A stretch of DNA of 28,934 nucleotides from a virus (IMGVR_UViG_3300025000_000341:1-28934), one strand, 5' to 3'. Numbered from the stretch's first letter, positions 14,030 to 20,501 are shown. Program-made: numbers and translations. Notes: generated from the sequence alone by a model not told the origin.

Positions 14030-15975
14030 TTAAATTTATCAAGATCCATCAAGTCACCCCACGACCCCCCGATCTTGGCGTCGACTGGGAACTTGATCGG
14101 CAGGTCTACGCCCCAGGCTTGCTTATACGGCAGGTTGGAGAGTTTGTCGAGGAACACCTCGGACGCCTGCACAGCCTTGGCTTGTGGGAAGATGAAAAAG
14201 AGGCCGTCGTGAAGTTCAAAGTACAGATACCCAGAAAATTCAGGCAGCAGGTTACGAGCCACTGCCAAAGCGAGGTATTTCTGGTCGCCGCCAGTGCCTT
14301 GGATCGGGTAATTGATCGCCGTACTCTCCAGCGGCCACGCCTCCTTGCCTGCCCAGTTGCCCTTTAACTGCACCCGCCGACCGGCGAAGGTCTCTGCATA
14401 CCCGAGCCGCTTGCACTTCTGAATTTGAGAGCCCCAGTAGCCACCATTGCGCTGGCCTGGCGGGCCTCCGACGCCGACGTAAGCCTGCCGGTAAATGCCT
14501 TGGGTTTGCTTGATGAACATCTCATCAACGTCGAGCTCGTACTCTACTCTGGCTTTTGTTGTGGCAGTTCGGGCACTTACGCGATACTGATAGCTGAGGT
14601 TGCAGAATTTTCCGGCCTTGCGCTTGAACGCAGCGTCGGCATCTCCAGATTTGACCAGTGCCACCAACTCTCTGTAGTCGCACGACGCTACCCGAGCCCC
14701 CATGTATCCGTGAGCGTCCTCTCCCGGGGCGCAGAGCGAGAGCATGGTCTCGTCACCAGAGGCGACAGCCATCCACCTGAACTCCTGGCCGGCGAAGTCG
14801 AACTCGCAGAGCAGGTAGCCCTCCGGGGGCCGGATCAGGCGGCGGTAGTCCTTGCCGCGTTTCCACTGGTGGAGAGCAACCCCGACTGGCACTTCGCAGT
14901 TCCTGGTGATGAGCGTCGTGCCGTTTTTCTTGGTGGTCTTCTCGACCTCCTCAGTGGCCTTGTCCGAGCTACCATAGGTAATTCTACTCGTGTACGTGCT
15001 GAAGATTTTCGCCTGCGGCCTGACCCTGCCGTCGCCATTATACTCCAAGGACTTGAGTGTGCCTATAGCGTACTTGGTGCGGTTGTTTTTCGCTTCCCTG
15101 AGTTTTTTCAACAGGCTCGCCCGCGGGTCGATGGCGGCAAGATCGAAGAGGGCATACTTGTCAGTGCTGGGGAGTTTTGTCTTCCTGCTGAACCTGGCGG
15201 GCATCAGCCCCCAGGTCTCATAGAGCAAAGCCTGCAGTTGCTTTACACTGCCAAGATTTATCCCTTTGACCTCTGGTGCCTCGGTCAGCAGCTGGCGATA
15301 GGTAGCCACCGCCTCGGCTGCCAGGACATCGGCCAGATCCTGCGCTGCGGACGCTGAAGAGACAATACCCATGACTCTGGTCTTGGCGATCATCGGAATG
15401 CACCTGGCTTCAATCAGGGCCGCTCGTTGCTGCTCGTCGTTGAGCATCCCCCAGAACTTTTCAGCCAGTCGCAGAGTCCACTGCGCATCCATTCGGTTGC
15501 GATGCAGCAGCAGGTCAAGACTGGCCTCGTCGGTCGCCTGGAAATCATCGAACTCCTTGAACCCGGCATCTTCAGGATGGAACTCGTGCATGGCTGAGGC
15601 CAGGGAATAGCTCTTACGTTTCGGCCTGGGGACATCCTCGCCCTCCGGCTCGACGACGGCATGGCGCCAGAGCAGCATAGCATCCAGCCACTTGACTTGG
15701 AAAACCTCCTGCTCCAGTCCAACAGCAATGCACCACGCTGCGTCGAACGCGACGTTCCACCCTACCATGTACCTATTCTGGCGACCAGCCAGCAGGAGCA
15801 TGTTTTTGACCTCCTGGATGGTCGGGTAGAGTTTGCCGGCAGTCTTGTCTGCTGTGGCAACACTGGCAGCCTTGATTGCTGCCTGCCCCTGTGTCGCTCG
15901 GAAAGGTTGCAGGCCGTACTCAGGCAAGTCGCCGTGGGTTTCGAGGTCGAAGCCGAGGGATGGTGGGAAGATCAT
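14026..15975 (-). CDS. DNA polymerase family A with 3'-5' exonuclease domain
   Basis: A 649-residue replicative polymerase. The proofreading domain has FDLETHG (D10, E12), WNVAFD (D78) and a third motif HRNRMDA (D163). The polymerase domain has motif A CEFDFAGQEFRW (D393), the fingers helix with GKFCNLSYQYRVS (~456-468), AINYPIQGTGGDQ (~553-565) and motif C ELHDG (D590). Catalytic aspartates are kept, so it should be active. Motif C reads HDG, where most relatives have HDE or HDS, and the fingers end YQY in place of the usual YG. There is no 5'-3' exonuclease domain. GGAGAGA precedes the ATG, which overlaps the XRE gene stop (ATGA). It is the core of the phage replisome with the primase-helicase. 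Confidence 0.93.
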   Translation of the reverse strand: MIFPPSLGFDLETHGDLPEYGLQPFRATQGQAAIKAASVATADKTAGKLYPTIQEVKNMLLLAGRQNRYMVGWNVAFDAAWCIAVGLEQEVFQVKWLDAMLLWRHAVVEPEGEDVPRPKRKSYSLASAMHEFHPEDAGFKEFDDFQATDEASLDLLLHRNRMDAQWTLRLAEKFWGMLNDEQQRAALIEARCIPMIAKTRVMGIVSSASAAQDLADVLAAEAVATYRQLLTEAPEVKGINLGSVKQLQALLYETWGLMPARFSRKTKLPSTDKYALFDLAAIDPRASLLKKLREAKNNRTKYAIGTLKSLEYNGDGRVRPQAKIFSTYTSRITYGSSDKATEEVEKTTKKNGTTLITRNCEVPVGVALHQWKRGKDYRRLIRPPEGYLLCEFDFAGQEFRWMAVASGDETMLSLCAPGEDAHGYMGARVASCDYRELVALVKSGDADAAFKRKAGKFCNLSYQYRVSARTATTKARVEYELDVDEMFIKQTQGIYRQAYVGVGGPPGQRNGGYWGSQIQKCKRLGYAETFAGRRVQLKGNWAGKEAWPLESTAINYPIQGTGGDQKYLALAVARNLLPEFSGYLYFELHDGLFFIFPQAKAVQASEVFLDKLSNLPYKQAWGVDLPIKFPVDAKIGGSWGDLMDLDKFK

Positions 15976-16163
15976 TCTCTCCCCTCCCGCCCCACCACAT
16001 GGTGGTGGAGCTTCAGAAGTTTGGTCATGTTCTCCGGCTTCGGTCCGCCTCCGCCTGACTCCCAGAGTTGCCAGACGCTGACGGAGACCCCGAGGATCTT
16101 AGCCATGTCCTGCTGGGTCCGGCCGAGGGGGGTGCGGATGAATTTGATTTGTTCGGGGGTCAT
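15972..16163 (-). CDS. XRE-family helix-turn-helix protein
   Basis: A 63-residue single-domain HTH protein: IKFIRTPLGRTQQDMAKILG then VSVSVWQLWESGG, the five-helix Cro/C1 layout. AAGGAG with an 8-nt spacer precedes the ATG. Both ends overlap neighbours by ATGA junctions, so it is translated in step with the polymerase. It may bind operator sites or have an accessory role; its target is not visible. Confidence 0.78.
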   Translation of the reverse strand: MTPEQIKFIRTPLGRTQQDMAKILGVSVSVWQLWESGGGGPKPENMTKLLKLHHHVVGREGRE

Positions 16164-16429
16164 GGCCGAGGCTCCTTAAACATTGGTCGGACCCAGACAG
16201 TAGCCTGCATACTTCTGGTTTTGCAGTAGTCATTCGCCACAACGACTGTGTAGTCGACCACTTCCACAGTCCATGCTACTTTGTCGATGCCTATGTTGCT
16301 ACCAACTGGTGGAACCATAGAGGATTTTACAGCGGTGAGGATTTCGCTTTTATAGCGAAAGACAACTGTGTCAGAGGTCTGCGCTGTTGCGCTGGTGCAA
16401 ACGTCGCCTACGTCTTGAAACATCTTCAT
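16160..16429 (-). CDS. Small beta-rich protein of unknown function
   Basis: An 89-residue protein with alternating valine/threonine-rich strands (DTVVFRYKSEILTAVKSS, then WTVEVVDYTVVVANDY). GGAGG with a 6-nt spacer fixes the ATG. It has no membrane segment or signal peptide and two separated cysteines. It lies between a small membrane protein and the XRE gene in the polymerase operon. No family recognised. Confidence 0.6.
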   Translation of the reverse strand: MKMFQDVGDVCTSATAQTSDTVVFRYKSEILTAVKSSMVPPVGSNIGIDKVAWTVEVVDYTVVVANDYCKTRSMQATVWVRPMFKEPRP

Positions 16430-16432
16430 TAT

Positions 16433-16558
16433 CTACCTCCCCAACCAAGCAAAAATTCCGCAAATAAACCCGGCCCAGGCGATGGTGAAGCAGAACCAAG
16501 CGAGTTTTTCCTTTGTTGACAGGCCGTCGAGCGGGGTGGCTTCATCGTAGGTTTTCAT
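16433..16558 (-). CDS. Small single-pass membrane protein
   Basis: A 41-residue protein: a short polar N-terminus (MKTYDEATPLDGLSTKEK) and one hydrophobic helix (LAWFCFTIAWAGFICGIFAW, ~19-38). AAGGAG with a 6-nt spacer precedes the ATG. The stop lies 3 nt before the next gene's ATG. Likely an inner-membrane peptide; role unknown. Confidence 0.62.
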   Translation of the reverse strand: MKTYDEATPLDGLSTKEKLAWFCFTIAWAGFICGIFAWLGR

Positions 16559-16602
16559 GGTGGTCTCCTTTTAATAAATTATTCGGGTGCTCCTACCTCC
16601 AA

Positions 16603-16628
16603 AGCCCGACCCCGCAAAGGGTCGGGCT
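16603..16628 (-). promoter_or_regulatory. Strong GC hairpin in mRNA leader
   Basis: A perfect 10-bp inverted repeat, AGCCCGACCC and GGGTCGGGCT, with a 6-nt loop. On the minus strand it is followed only by TTT, so it is not a classic terminator. It lies about 45 nt before the 41-residue gene, inside a long leader that starts near 16805. It may control mRNA stability or transcription through the leader. Confidence 0.55.
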
Positions 16629-16656
16629 GATATGTCACCTATATGCACTCTATAAT

Positions 16657-16689
16657 TTACCTGTCGGTACTCCTAGGATGTCCTCTCAT
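16657..16689 (-). CDS. Possible 10-residue leader peptide
   Basis: ATG AGA GGA and on to TAA encodes MRGHPRSTDR. GGAG lies 8 nt upstream. It is in the leader between the 16811-16839 promoter and the hairpin. It is too short to judge coding potential; a regulatory uORF is possible. Confidence 0.25.
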   Translation of the reverse strand: MRGHPRSTDR

Positions 16690-16755
16690 GTCAGTGTCTC
16701 CGGTTGATTTTTGTCGGCTTGCGCTCGTCAGGCGCGGTTGATACGAAGCTGATGG

Positions 16756-16774
16756 TTACATGGCTCTACCTCCT
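16756..16774 (-). promoter_or_regulatory. Shine-Dalgarno plus start-stop codon pair
   Basis: AGGAGG (16774-16769), a 7-nt spacer, then ATG immediately followed by TAA (16761-16756). This is an optimal ribosome site opening a one-codon reading frame in the leader. It may be a decaying gene start or a ribosome-stalling element. Confidence 0.5.
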
Positions 16775-16810
16775 GTTATTAAGGTTTTTCTTCTCCAGGT
16801 TGATATTCTT

Positions 16811-16839
16811 TATGTTACGCGGTTTACAAATAAATGCAA
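16811..16839 (-). promoter_or_regulatory. Promoter with operator motif in spacer
   Basis: On the minus strand TTGCAT (16839-16834), then TAACAT after 16 bp or AACATA after 17 bp. GTTTAC (16822-16827) lies inside the spacer, as in the 70-bp repeats. It would serve the block from the 41-residue gene into the polymerase. Confidence 0.55.
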
Positions 16840-17193
16840 TTAATATTTCAACTCAAACGTCCCGGCTGCAGGAATTTTCCATAAGTTTGCACTCCTGTCC
16901 TTGCCTGACAGTGATGCCCACTCAGCACTGCCTGCGTTTTTAGCCGCCTCGCCGGAGATGGTGAACCCTCTTTTGGCAGGAGGAGCGAGGAGGGTCAGGC
17001 TGTCCCAGCCCATCCGGGCCATGCGCTGCACCAGGCTGGCACCGTTGGCAAGACCGATGAGGACTGCCAGGTCGCCAGATGTGTAGCTCTTGCCGTCGTC
17101 ACAGTCAAGTTCATAGGTCTTCTGGCCGGAGGGCAGGGTGATACGGCGTGGTGGTCGGATGACACGTGTTGGTTTAATACTGGGCGTTGTCAT
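16840..17193 (-). CDS. Basic protein with possible DNA-binding helix pair
   Basis: A 117-residue protein. The N-terminus is basic and proline-rich (KPTRVIRPPRRITLPSG). The middle GDLAVLIGLANGASLVQRMARMGWDS (~40-66) could fold as a helix-turn-helix. The C-terminal AKRGFTISGEAAKNAG is glycine/alanine-rich. AAGGTGA lies upstream of the ATG. It overlaps a 48-residue membrane gene by 20 nt. DNA binding is a guess; no family recognised. Confidence 0.55.
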   Translation of the reverse strand: MTTPSIKPTRVIRPPRRITLPSGQKTYELDCDDGKSYTSGDLAVLIGLANGASLVQRMARMGWDSLTLLAPPAKRGFTISGEAAKNAGSAEWASLSGKDRSANLWKIPAAGTFELKY

Positions 17194-17320
17194 AGGTCAC
17201 CTTCATTTCAGTCTGGTGCTGGGTGAGTTTGTCTATAGCCTTCGGCAGGGTGTGGATGAAGGCGAAGGACATGGCGGCTATCAAGGTCGCGGCTGCGGCG
17301 TAGAGGAGTAGGGATTTCAT
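17174..17320 (-). CDS. Small membrane-anchored protein
   Basis: A 48-residue protein: an N-terminal hydrophobic helix (SLLLYAAAATLIAAMSFAFI, ~3-22), then a short polar tail (HTLPKAIDKLTQHQTEMK). The ATG forms an ATGA overlap with the upstream gene's stop and has GGTGGAG nearby. Likely anchored in the inner membrane with the tail outside or inside; topology not clear. Role unknown. Confidence 0.55.
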   Translation of the reverse strand: MKSLLLYAAAATLIAAMSFAFIHTLPKAIDKLTQHQTEMKVTYDNAQY

Positions 17321-17628
17321 TCTCCACCCCCCTCAGCAATCAGTTTTTCAGCTCTTGCGGCTGCGTCTCTGGATGGGAAAGTCTGGTTAAAATCTCCGCA
17401 GGCAATCCGCCACTTACCGTCGTCATAGTTCCGGCTGACACAGCCACACGCGCCGCTCTTATACCGGACGTTGGTAACGTACCATCCACCATGTCGCCAC
17501 TTCTCATATTGCGGGGTCCAGTCGGCCATTTTATCCTCCTCTGCTGGTTTGTCCTCATCTTGCCACGGCACGGTGCCGTGAGTCCTTAACTGCTCGAATA
17601 TGTCTGCTACTGTTGAGGGTTTGGGCAT
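17317..17628 (-). CDS. Unknown phage protein
   Basis: A 103-residue protein with a beta-type core, WYVTNVRYKSGACGC then VSRNYDDGKWRIACGDFNQTF, holding three cysteines, followed by DAAARAEKLIAEG, a helical tail. The layout resembles small phage/plasmid domains that read one short substrate per copy, but I cannot name the family. A GAGG lies about 8 nt upstream of the ATG. It is three bases from the zinc-ribbon gene. Confidence 0.58.
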   Translation of the reverse strand: MPKPSTVADIFEQLRTHGTVPWQDEDKPAEEDKMADWTPQYEKWRHGGWYVTNVRYKSGACGCVSRNYDDGKWRIACGDFNQTFPSRDAAARAEKLIAEGGGE

Positions 17629-17631
17629 GGG

Positions 17632-17862
17632 TCAGTCCTCAGTATCCAGAAGTGAGTCGGCCAGAATGATAGCGTTTTCAAATTCAGCGGCGTCCGCTGG
17701 CAGCATTTCGATATCTTCAATCCGCCTATCACAATGACCGCAAGTCAAGGCAAGGAACGGCCCCAAGATAGGATGGATGGAGTCCTCTTGTCTTCGCCCG
17801 CAGTGCGGACAGGTCCAGTTAAATGCAACTTCCTTTCCATCTGGTGTGTCGATTGTCCTCAT
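17632..17862 (-). CDS. Zinc-ribbon protein
   Basis: A 76-residue protein with CPHCG (~18-22) and CGHC (~42-45), a classic treble-clef or zinc-ribbon pair, and an acidic C-terminus (AAEFENAIILADSLLDTED). AAGGAGG with an 8-nt spacer fixes the ATG at 17862; the longer frame to 18108 lacks a ribosome site and overlaps the ArdA-like gene. It may bind nucleic acid or host proteins. Confidence 0.68.
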   Translation of the reverse strand: MRTIDTPDGKEVAFNWTCPHCGRRQEDSIHPILGPFLALTCGHCDRRIEDIEMLPADAAEFENAIILADSLLDTED

Positions 17863-17947
17863 GATTTTATCCTCCTTGTGTAAGTGTTTTGTCTGTGCTG
17901 CCTCGCCGCCGAGGAGGGCGCTGGTCCCTCCCCAGGAGCCGGGCGGC
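17863..17947. other. Short GC-rich intergenic stretch with two small hairpins
   Basis: Between the ArdA-like gene stop and the zinc-ribbon start lie two compact stems, GAGCC/GGCTC (touching the stop) and CCTCG/CGAGG, each with a 4-nt loop. No T-run follows. I see no promoter of quality here. Confidence 0.35.
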
Positions 17948-18388
17948 TCAGGACCGGAACAGGTAAGTGGTGCCTTGATACTCACAGCTTGAATAGTCCA
18001 TCTTGAGTTCGTTGGCTGCGGCCTCCCAGTCGATACAGTTGAACGGCCAGGGTTGGTCGCGAGGCATACCAGAAACGTCTTCAGCAATCTCCTGGGCGTA
18101 TTCTTCAAAGTCGTCTACGTCGATCATGGTCGCGCCGTGCATCCACTCGTCGCCGACTTCAGATTCAAGGGCGTTGAGTTCGTCGAGTTCTTCTTGGTAT
18201 TCTGACTGCCAATCTTCTAGCTCTGCTGTGGCCTCGTTAAGGGTGTCTGCAAGCGCTTCCTGGTCGTCTGCATCCTCGCACTCGTTAAGGGCCTCTTGTG
18301 CCTCACTGACAGCATCCTGGATGGTTTCCAGTTCTTCCTGAAATTCACATTGTCTCTTGTAAAGGTCTCTGGTGTCGACGATGTTCAT
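17948..18388 (-). CDS. Acidic coiled-coil protein with ArdA-like C-terminus (possible antirestriction)
   Basis: A 146-residue, very acidic protein. Residues ~10-80 are Glu/Asp/Ala-rich and helical (ECEDADDQEALADTLNEA; EYQEELDELNALES). The C-terminal ~50 residues follow the pattern of antirestriction ArdA and related phage/plasmid proteins: FEEYAQEIAEDVSG, WPFNCIDWEAAANELKMDY, then TYLFRS. ArdA proteins mimic DNA and block type I restriction; strong acidity fits that, but the long coiled coil is not standard ArdA. AGGAG with an 8-nt spacer precedes the ATG, coupled to the double-HTH gene. Its place near the front of the early operon suits an anti-defence role, which is inferred. Confidence 0.55.
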   Translation of the reverse strand: MNIVDTRDLYKRQCEFQEELETIQDAVSEAQEALNECEDADDQEALADTLNEATAELEDWQSEYQEELDELNALESEVGDEWMHGATMIDVDDFEEYAQEIAEDVSGMPRDQPWPFNCIDWEAAANELKMDYSSCEYQGTTYLFRS

Positions 18389-18774
18389 GGTTTAATCTCC
18401 TGTTGTTCGGATTTGAGTTGTGCGACCATGCCCCGCAGTGTGTGGAGCATGTGTTTCGGGATAGTGGTCTGGCCATTCTCCCAGCGGTTCCAGGTGATCC
18501 TTGAGACTCCCAGCAAAGTGGAGGCGGTTTCCTGGGTCAGGTGGAAGGCTTGGCGGAAGGCTGTTAAATGGGCCGGGGTGGCTCGCCTTTCTGTCTTTAT
18601 ATATCTTGGGTCTTCCTTTGCTTTAATTTCCATAAAGTCGGCTATACGCGCCGGGACGCTGGTTGATTTTTCGAGCCGTCTGTAGTAGCTCTCTGAGATG
18701 TTAAATTGTTTAGCTGCGTAAAAGACTGTCCAGCCTGCCATGTGCCGTACTTCTTGAAGTCGTTGTCCGTCCAT
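18385..18774 (-). CDS. Double helix-turn-helix regulator, first gene of the early operon
   Basis: A 129-residue protein with two HTH units: residues ~12-37 (AGWTVFYAAKQFNISESYYRR) and ~68-112 (LTAFRQAFHLTQETASTLLG then VSRITWNRWENGQ). The second is a clear XRE domain; the first looks like a degenerate copy. AAGGAGGA lies 8 nt before the ATG, about 20 nt after the predicted transcription start. Being the first gene after the strongest promoter in the window, it is a good candidate for a regulator of the leftward module. Whether it binds the GTTTAC sites is unproven. Confidence 0.75.
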   Translation of the reverse strand: MDGQRLQEVRHMAGWTVFYAAKQFNISESYYRRLEKSTSVPARIADFMEIKAKEDPRYIKTERRATPAHLTAFRQAFHLTQETASTLLGVSRITWNRWENGQTTIPKHMLHTLRGMVAQLKSEQQEIKP

Positions 18775-18800
18775 TGTGTTTTTCCTCCTTATGTAGGCAT

Positions 18801-18837
18801 ATTATACTAAGCAGGAAGTTAAAGTCAAGCGGTTTAC
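18801..18837 (-). promoter_or_regulatory. Main leftward early promoter with adjacent operator motif
   Basis: TTGACT (18828-18823), a 16-bp spacer and a perfect TATAAT (18806-18801) on the minus strand, the best promoter match in the window. A GTTTAC motif (18832-18837) lies 3 bp upstream of the -35. Transcription would begin near 18794 and enter the double-HTH gene. Confidence 0.82.
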
Positions 18838-18957
18838 AAGAAATAATGTAAAAATAAGTTTTTTCAGATTGAATTAGAATGATTCCAGATAGTTAGGCTG
18901 GAAGGTATAACGAATTTAACCTAAAAACGGAAATCATACTCAGTTTGTATGTATTTT

Positions 18958-18978
18958 GGTCCGTAATATGCTACATCA
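18958..18978 (+). repeat. GGTCCG repeat, copy 1
   Basis: GGTCCGTAATATGCTACATC followed by A. It pairs with the inverted copy at 19009-19029 across a 30-nt gap, so the two could also form a hairpin. Confidence 0.8.
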
Positions 18979-19008
18979 ATTAAATTGGTAGGTATGCCAG
19001 TGTTAGGC

Positions 19009-19029
19009 TGATGTATCATATAGCGGACC
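19009..19029 (-). repeat. GGTCCG repeat, copy 2 (inverted)
   Basis: Read on the minus strand it is GGTCCGCTATATGATACATC followed by A. It differs from copy 1 at three positions. Confidence 0.8.
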
Positions 19030-19226
19030 AAATGGCCAGTCTTTAGGCAGTGCGTATCTCTTTTTTTACTATATATATATATATTATTTAATAAATATAA
19101 TATAAGGGGTATGATTTTATTAGATTTTCTCCGCATGGCTGGAACCCTCCGCCGCCGCTAAAACCTCTAGAAATGCCACTTTTTGGGTAAACTATGACAC
19201 AGAAAAATCAATTTTTACCTCCTCTT

Positions 19227-19247
19227 GGTCCGCAATATGATACATGA
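19227..19247 (+). repeat. GGTCCG repeat, copy 3
   Basis: GGTCCGCAATATGATACATG followed by A. It lies on the far side of the A/T tract, in the same orientation as copy 1. Confidence 0.8.
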
Positions 19248-19367
19248 CCTGCCGCCCGACTCTAAAAAACACCACATTGTGGTATGTGATTCTCCTCCGC
19301 TGTCAGAGGAATAGGCAAGAATAGGCAATATTTTTTGCTCCATCATCTCTGCGTTTGTTCTCCTCCA

Positions 19368-19387
19368 AACGTATCATTTTTCGGACC
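19368..19387 (-). repeat. GGTCCG repeat, copy 4 (inverted, most diverged)
   Basis: On the minus strand GGTCCGAAAAATGATACGTT. It keeps the GGTCCG and ATGATAC blocks and forms the second inverted pair with copy 3. Confidence 0.65.
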
Positions 19388-19604
19388 TGATCCGCTTCAG
19401 TTTACATTTTTTTAGCAAAACGCCAAAATTTTTTCAGATAAAAATCACCTAAGACGTGGCCTAATCCGTGCTTTCCTAACTCAATTCCGCTACCTCGCCA
19501 GTGTTTGACCTCCTGGCGACAGTATAGTTTTGTTACTTTTTATGTAACAGAATGTTACTATAAACGTATATTCCTGTTACATCGGTTGTATCAATTCACT
19601 ACTC

Positions 19605-19650
19605 AAAACATGCAGACTTTTGATTTTTCTTTCTCCGGCCTGCATGTTTT
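19605..19650 (-). terminator. Terminator-like hairpin after the small minus-strand operon
   Basis: A perfect 11-bp inverted repeat, AAAACATGCAG (19605-19615) and CTGCATGTTTT (19640-19650), with a 24-nt loop. It begins 13 nt past the stop of the last gene. The T-run is part of the stem, so it could work in both directions. It separates the 19664-21202 operon from the origin-like region. Confidence 0.55.
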
Positions 19651-19663
19651 AGGTATCGAATTG

Positions 19664-19945
19664 CTACTCTTTTCCTTTCTCGATCCCGGCAAGGTAAGCC
19701 TGCAGTGCGTCCATCAATCGGCTTTTTGTCGTGTAGCCGGTATAAAGTACCGTCCGCACTCCTCCGCCTTCATTGCTCATCTGTTCAAGGCATACTCCGC
19801 CGTAAGCCCAACTCAGATGATAGTTTCCAACATTTGCTTTCAGCTTGCCGTTTTCTTGCCTGGTGTAAGGCATAGTCGGGTTCCCGGTTGCCTCGTTAAT
19901 TTGGAGCACAATATTCTCAAGGTCTTTCTTCGTTACTCGCTGCAT
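19664..19945 (-). CDS. Conserved-type small phage protein
   Basis: A 93-residue protein: an N-terminal helix (MQRVTKKDLENIVLQINEAT), a central beta block (LKANVGNYHLSWAYGGVCL) and a C-terminal helix (TTKSRLMDALQAYLAGIEKG). The AYGG and GYTTK elements resemble a widespread phage family of unknown role that senses or remodels no substrate I can name. GGTGG with a 6-nt spacer precedes the ATG. It is the last gene of the second leftward operon. Confidence 0.68.
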   Translation of the reverse strand: MQRVTKKDLENIVLQINEATGNPTMPYTRQENGKLKANVGNYHLSWAYGGVCLEQMSNEGGGVRTVLYTGYTTKSRLMDALQAYLAGIEKGKE

Positions 19946-19982
19946 AATATTCCACCTTTTCGATTTTTGGTTTTAACACAAG

Positions 19983-19999
19983 GCCCGGCAGGGCCGGGC
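19983..19999 (-). other. Compact GC hairpin between genes
   Basis: GCCCGGC and GCCGGGC with a 3-nt loop, between the 38-residue gene and the last gene. No T-run follows on the minus strand, so it is likely an mRNA structure rather than a terminator. Confidence 0.4.
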
Positions 20000-20007
20000 A
20001 CGATGGA

Positions 20008-20124
20008 CTAACAGTTGAATATGTAGTAATGCACTACCTGCAACCTGGCCGAAATACTCAACCGATAATAACCAGGTTCGGACAATAGCCTTGAGAGTGC
20101 TTGCCGCATAAGGTTTGTTCTCAT
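20008..20124 (-). CDS. Small 38-residue protein
   Basis: MRTNLMRQALSRLLSEPGYY onward. The ATG forms an ATGA overlap with the upstream stop and a GGTGG lies 6 nt before it. The N-terminal half is an amphipathic basic helix; the end (VVHYYIFNC) is hydrophobic. Coupling favours a real gene but length limits certainty. Role unknown. Confidence 0.45.
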   Translation of the reverse strand: MRTNLMRQALSRLLSEPGYYRLSISARLQVVHYYIFNC

Positions 20125-20501
20125 AATGCGCCACCTTCAGCTTGTAACCATTCGTGAAACGTATCGGCAATATACTCTTTAATCATATTGTGATCCCTGC
20201 CAGTAACGCGGATATTAAACCCATTAAAATCAGGTGTGATAATGACACTGTGACTAGTCCATCTGGTATAGTATCCGTCGTCATTCATATGATGAAAGGC
20301 AGTATTAAATACCAGTTTTGTCCTGGTACAATTCTTATAGTCAAGTTCGGTGCCATTATCAAACCCGGACCCGGACGGTGCGGTCTCTTTAAGGTCGCTT
20401 TCCAGCTCGTCTGAATGTCGGTTGAACCATTCATTATTATCGGTCTTGAAACAATTCTCTATAGCCTGTAACTTCATTGCAATCCATGCGTAACGTTTCA
20501 T
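20121..20501 (-). CDS. Unknown phage protein
   Basis: A 126-residue soluble protein (MKRYAWIAMKLQAIENCFKT, ending FHEWLQAEGGAL). The middle is polar and glycine-rich (SGSGFDNGTELDYKNCTRT) and is followed by a beta-rich part (SHSVIITPDFNGFNIRVTGR). GGAGG with an 8-nt spacer precedes the ATG. No motif points to a function; it resembles small unassigned proteins of phage early operons. Confidence 0.66.
   Translation of the reverse strand: MKRYAWIAMKLQAIENCFKTDNNEWFNRHSDELESDLKETAPSGSGFDNGTELDYKNCTRTKLVFNTAFHHMNDDGYYTRWTSHSVIITPDFNGFNIRVTGRDHNMIKEYIADTFHEWLQAEGGAL

Larger units (their letters stand above)
18838..19604. other. Non-coding region with repeats, candidate replication origin
   Basis: About 770 nt with no convincing gene. 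It contains four GGTCCG-type repeats as two inverted pairs, a 36-nt pure A/T tract (19070-19105), a 13-nt palindrome (19271-19283), a tandem AATAGGCAA pair (19310-19329), GTTTAC-type motifs at 19187-19192 and 19400-19405, and four TGTTAC motifs at 19531-19580. Small frames of 14-43 codons exist but overlap the repeats. The A/T tract next to iteron-like repeats is the layout of many phage and plasmid origins; this is inference. Confidence 0.5.

Noticed and set aside
14425-15357. 310-codon plus-strand frame opposite the DNA polymerase
   Set aside because: Antisense shadow of the polymerase; no ribosome site or family pattern.
16632-16650. ATATAGGTGACATATC-like string (minus strand) resembling an SP6-type phage promoter
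   Set aside because: Only one copy, imperfect match, and no single-subunit RNA polymerase gene in the window.
18921-19136. 71-codon minus-strand frame
   Set aside because: Its codons run through the A/T tract and both arms of an inverted repeat; the apparent protein is explained by the repeats, and no ribosome site is seen.
18958-19387. Repeats considered as a CRISPR array
   Set aside because: Only four diverged copies, in alternating orientation, with unequal gaps and no cas genes.
19505-20011. 168-codon plus-strand frame opposite the small operon's end
   Set aside because: It runs through the terminator hairpin and antisense to a gene with a good ribosome site; no protein pattern.
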